DNA from: Methylomarinum sp964397365
GTDB lineage: Bacteria; Pseudomonadota; Gammaproteobacteria; Methylococcales; Methylomonadaceae
Direction of reading: 5' to 3'
Length of the DNA: 42,005 bases
NCBI GenBank assembly: GCA_964397365.1
Contig: CAYNIU010000008.1
Coordinates: 1 to 42,005, forward strand
Position 1 is the first letter of the stretch, and each line of letters opens with the position of its first letter. The position numbers were made by a program, and so were the translations under genes. Shown piece after piece: positions 41,559 through 42,005 of the stretch. The notes under the pieces are model-generated. The model made no database searches, was not told the origin of the DNA, and saw only the letters and a list, made by a program, of their open reading frames with translations.

Positions 41559-41834
41559 TGTTCTGGTCAAGTCATCCCGGACACTTTTTATAGAGAATTT
41601 TCATAATTAATAGGTGACAGATCACCATTTGCAGTATGCAGCCTATCCAGGTTGTAATACCTCATGTAAGCCGCTACGTCTTTTTTCATATGCTCCCGGG
41701 TAGGCTGAGCAATTTTAAATATCCAATCATGCTTGAGGCTTCCAAAGAAACGTTCAACCACAGCATTATCCCAGCAAGCCCCCACGTCACCCATGCTGGC
41801 TCGAATACCGTATCGCTGCACCACCTTAGTAACT
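41559..41834 (-). mobile_element. truncated IS3-family insertion sequence
   Basis: The left boundary probably starts at TG at 41559, where TGTTCTGGTCAAGTCATCC and then CGGACAC resemble an IS3-type terminal repeat. The element keeps only the 3' end of the transposase gene. Homology ends near 41824-41834, where unrelated sequence begins. It is inserted just after the efflux adaptor gene. The exact ends are inference. Confidence 0.65.
41588..41824 (-). pseudogene. IS3-family transposase (OrfB), C-terminal 78 codons
   Basis: The frame reads VQRYGIRASMGDVGACWDNA, then VVERFFGSLKHDWIFKIAQP and EHMKKDVAAYMRYYNLDRLH. This is the end of an IS3-family DDE transposase and includes the third catalytic acid (E in VVERFFGSLK). 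The first two catalytic Asp residues and the whole N-terminal part are missing. A stop codon lies a few codons upstream in the same frame. It cannot be active. Confidence 0.85.
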
Positions 41835-42005
41835 GAATTTTAATACATTAACATGGCTATGAACAAACCACAGGTTTGAGAAAAATCGGCTTACGTGCGA
41901 CGCAGACCTTCAATAAGCGATTAGGACTTTGTTCTTCCCAAAACCGTCGATTTAGCCGAATAGCACAATTTATCCCGATATTCCTGTACATACAAGCCAG
42001 ACACC
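41835..42005. other. unidentified sequence at the window edge
   Basis: Both strands are partly open. One plus-strand frame from about 41857 (after a TAA) runs off the window and includes LRKIGLRATQTFNKRLGLCS. One minus-strand frame is also open from the window edge. I recognise neither. This may be the end of another mobile element or of the gene that the truncated transposase was fused against. Confidence 0.3.

Noticed and set aside
1..42005. CRISPR arrays, tRNA or rRNA genes
   Set aside because: I saw no regularly spaced direct repeats and no tRNA- or rRNA-like segments; RNase P RNA is the only structural RNA I can support.

Overview
The window looks like chromosome of a gammaproteobacterium, and the mix of genes (RegB/RegA, MsrPQ, a DUF6763-like protein, a PfkB kinase next to mazG) fits a methanotroph-like member of the Methylococcales best. 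That placement is inference; no ribosomal or methane-oxidation gene is present to settle it.

Left part (1-19.7 kb). The window opens in the 3' end of a phosphomannomutase gene. Next come a small membrane-protein gene of 57 codons (655-828, minus) and a complete division and cell-wall (dcw) cluster on the minus strand: mraZ-rsmH-ftsL-ftsI-murE-murF-mraY-murD-ftsW-murG-murC-murB-ddl-ftsQ-ftsA-ftsZ-lpxC. The genes from rsmH to ftsA are packed with overlaps or gaps of about 25 bases or less. They make every soluble and membrane step from UDP-MurNAc to lipid II, the septal transpeptidase and flippase-like partner, and the FtsQ/FtsA/FtsZ ring. A good sigma70 promoter with a row of four MraZ-type operator repeats lies ahead of mraZ, which starts at a TTG.

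Middle part (19.7-29.6 kb). In Pseudomonas, mraZ is followed by rnpB, rsmI, lpoA, yraN, diaA and dolP. The same order is here, but a plus-strand, four-gene module is inserted between mraZ and rnpB: an outer-membrane barrel, a small PstS-like periplasmic protein, a membrane histidine kinase and an HD-GYP response regulator. This is the best candidate for an undescribed system: a periplasmic sensing unit that would control c-di-GMP breakdown.

Right part (29.7-42 kb). A DUF6763-like protein, an uncharacterised P-loop kinase-like ATPase and a divergent MetA-family acyltransferase form a probable operon. A decayed stretch follows, holding an EAL-domain remnant and a MITE-like inverted-repeat element. 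Then come guaD, a secreted protein of unknown function, the periplasmic methionine sulfoxide reductase pair msrP-msrQ, a 399-base gap with several hairpins and a possible minus-strand small gene, and the RegB/RegA redox two-component pair. A minus-strand operon gcvH-dgkA-pfkB-mazG lies opposite an RND/HlyD-type efflux adaptor, whose expected pump gene is replaced by a truncated IS3-family insertion at the window edge.
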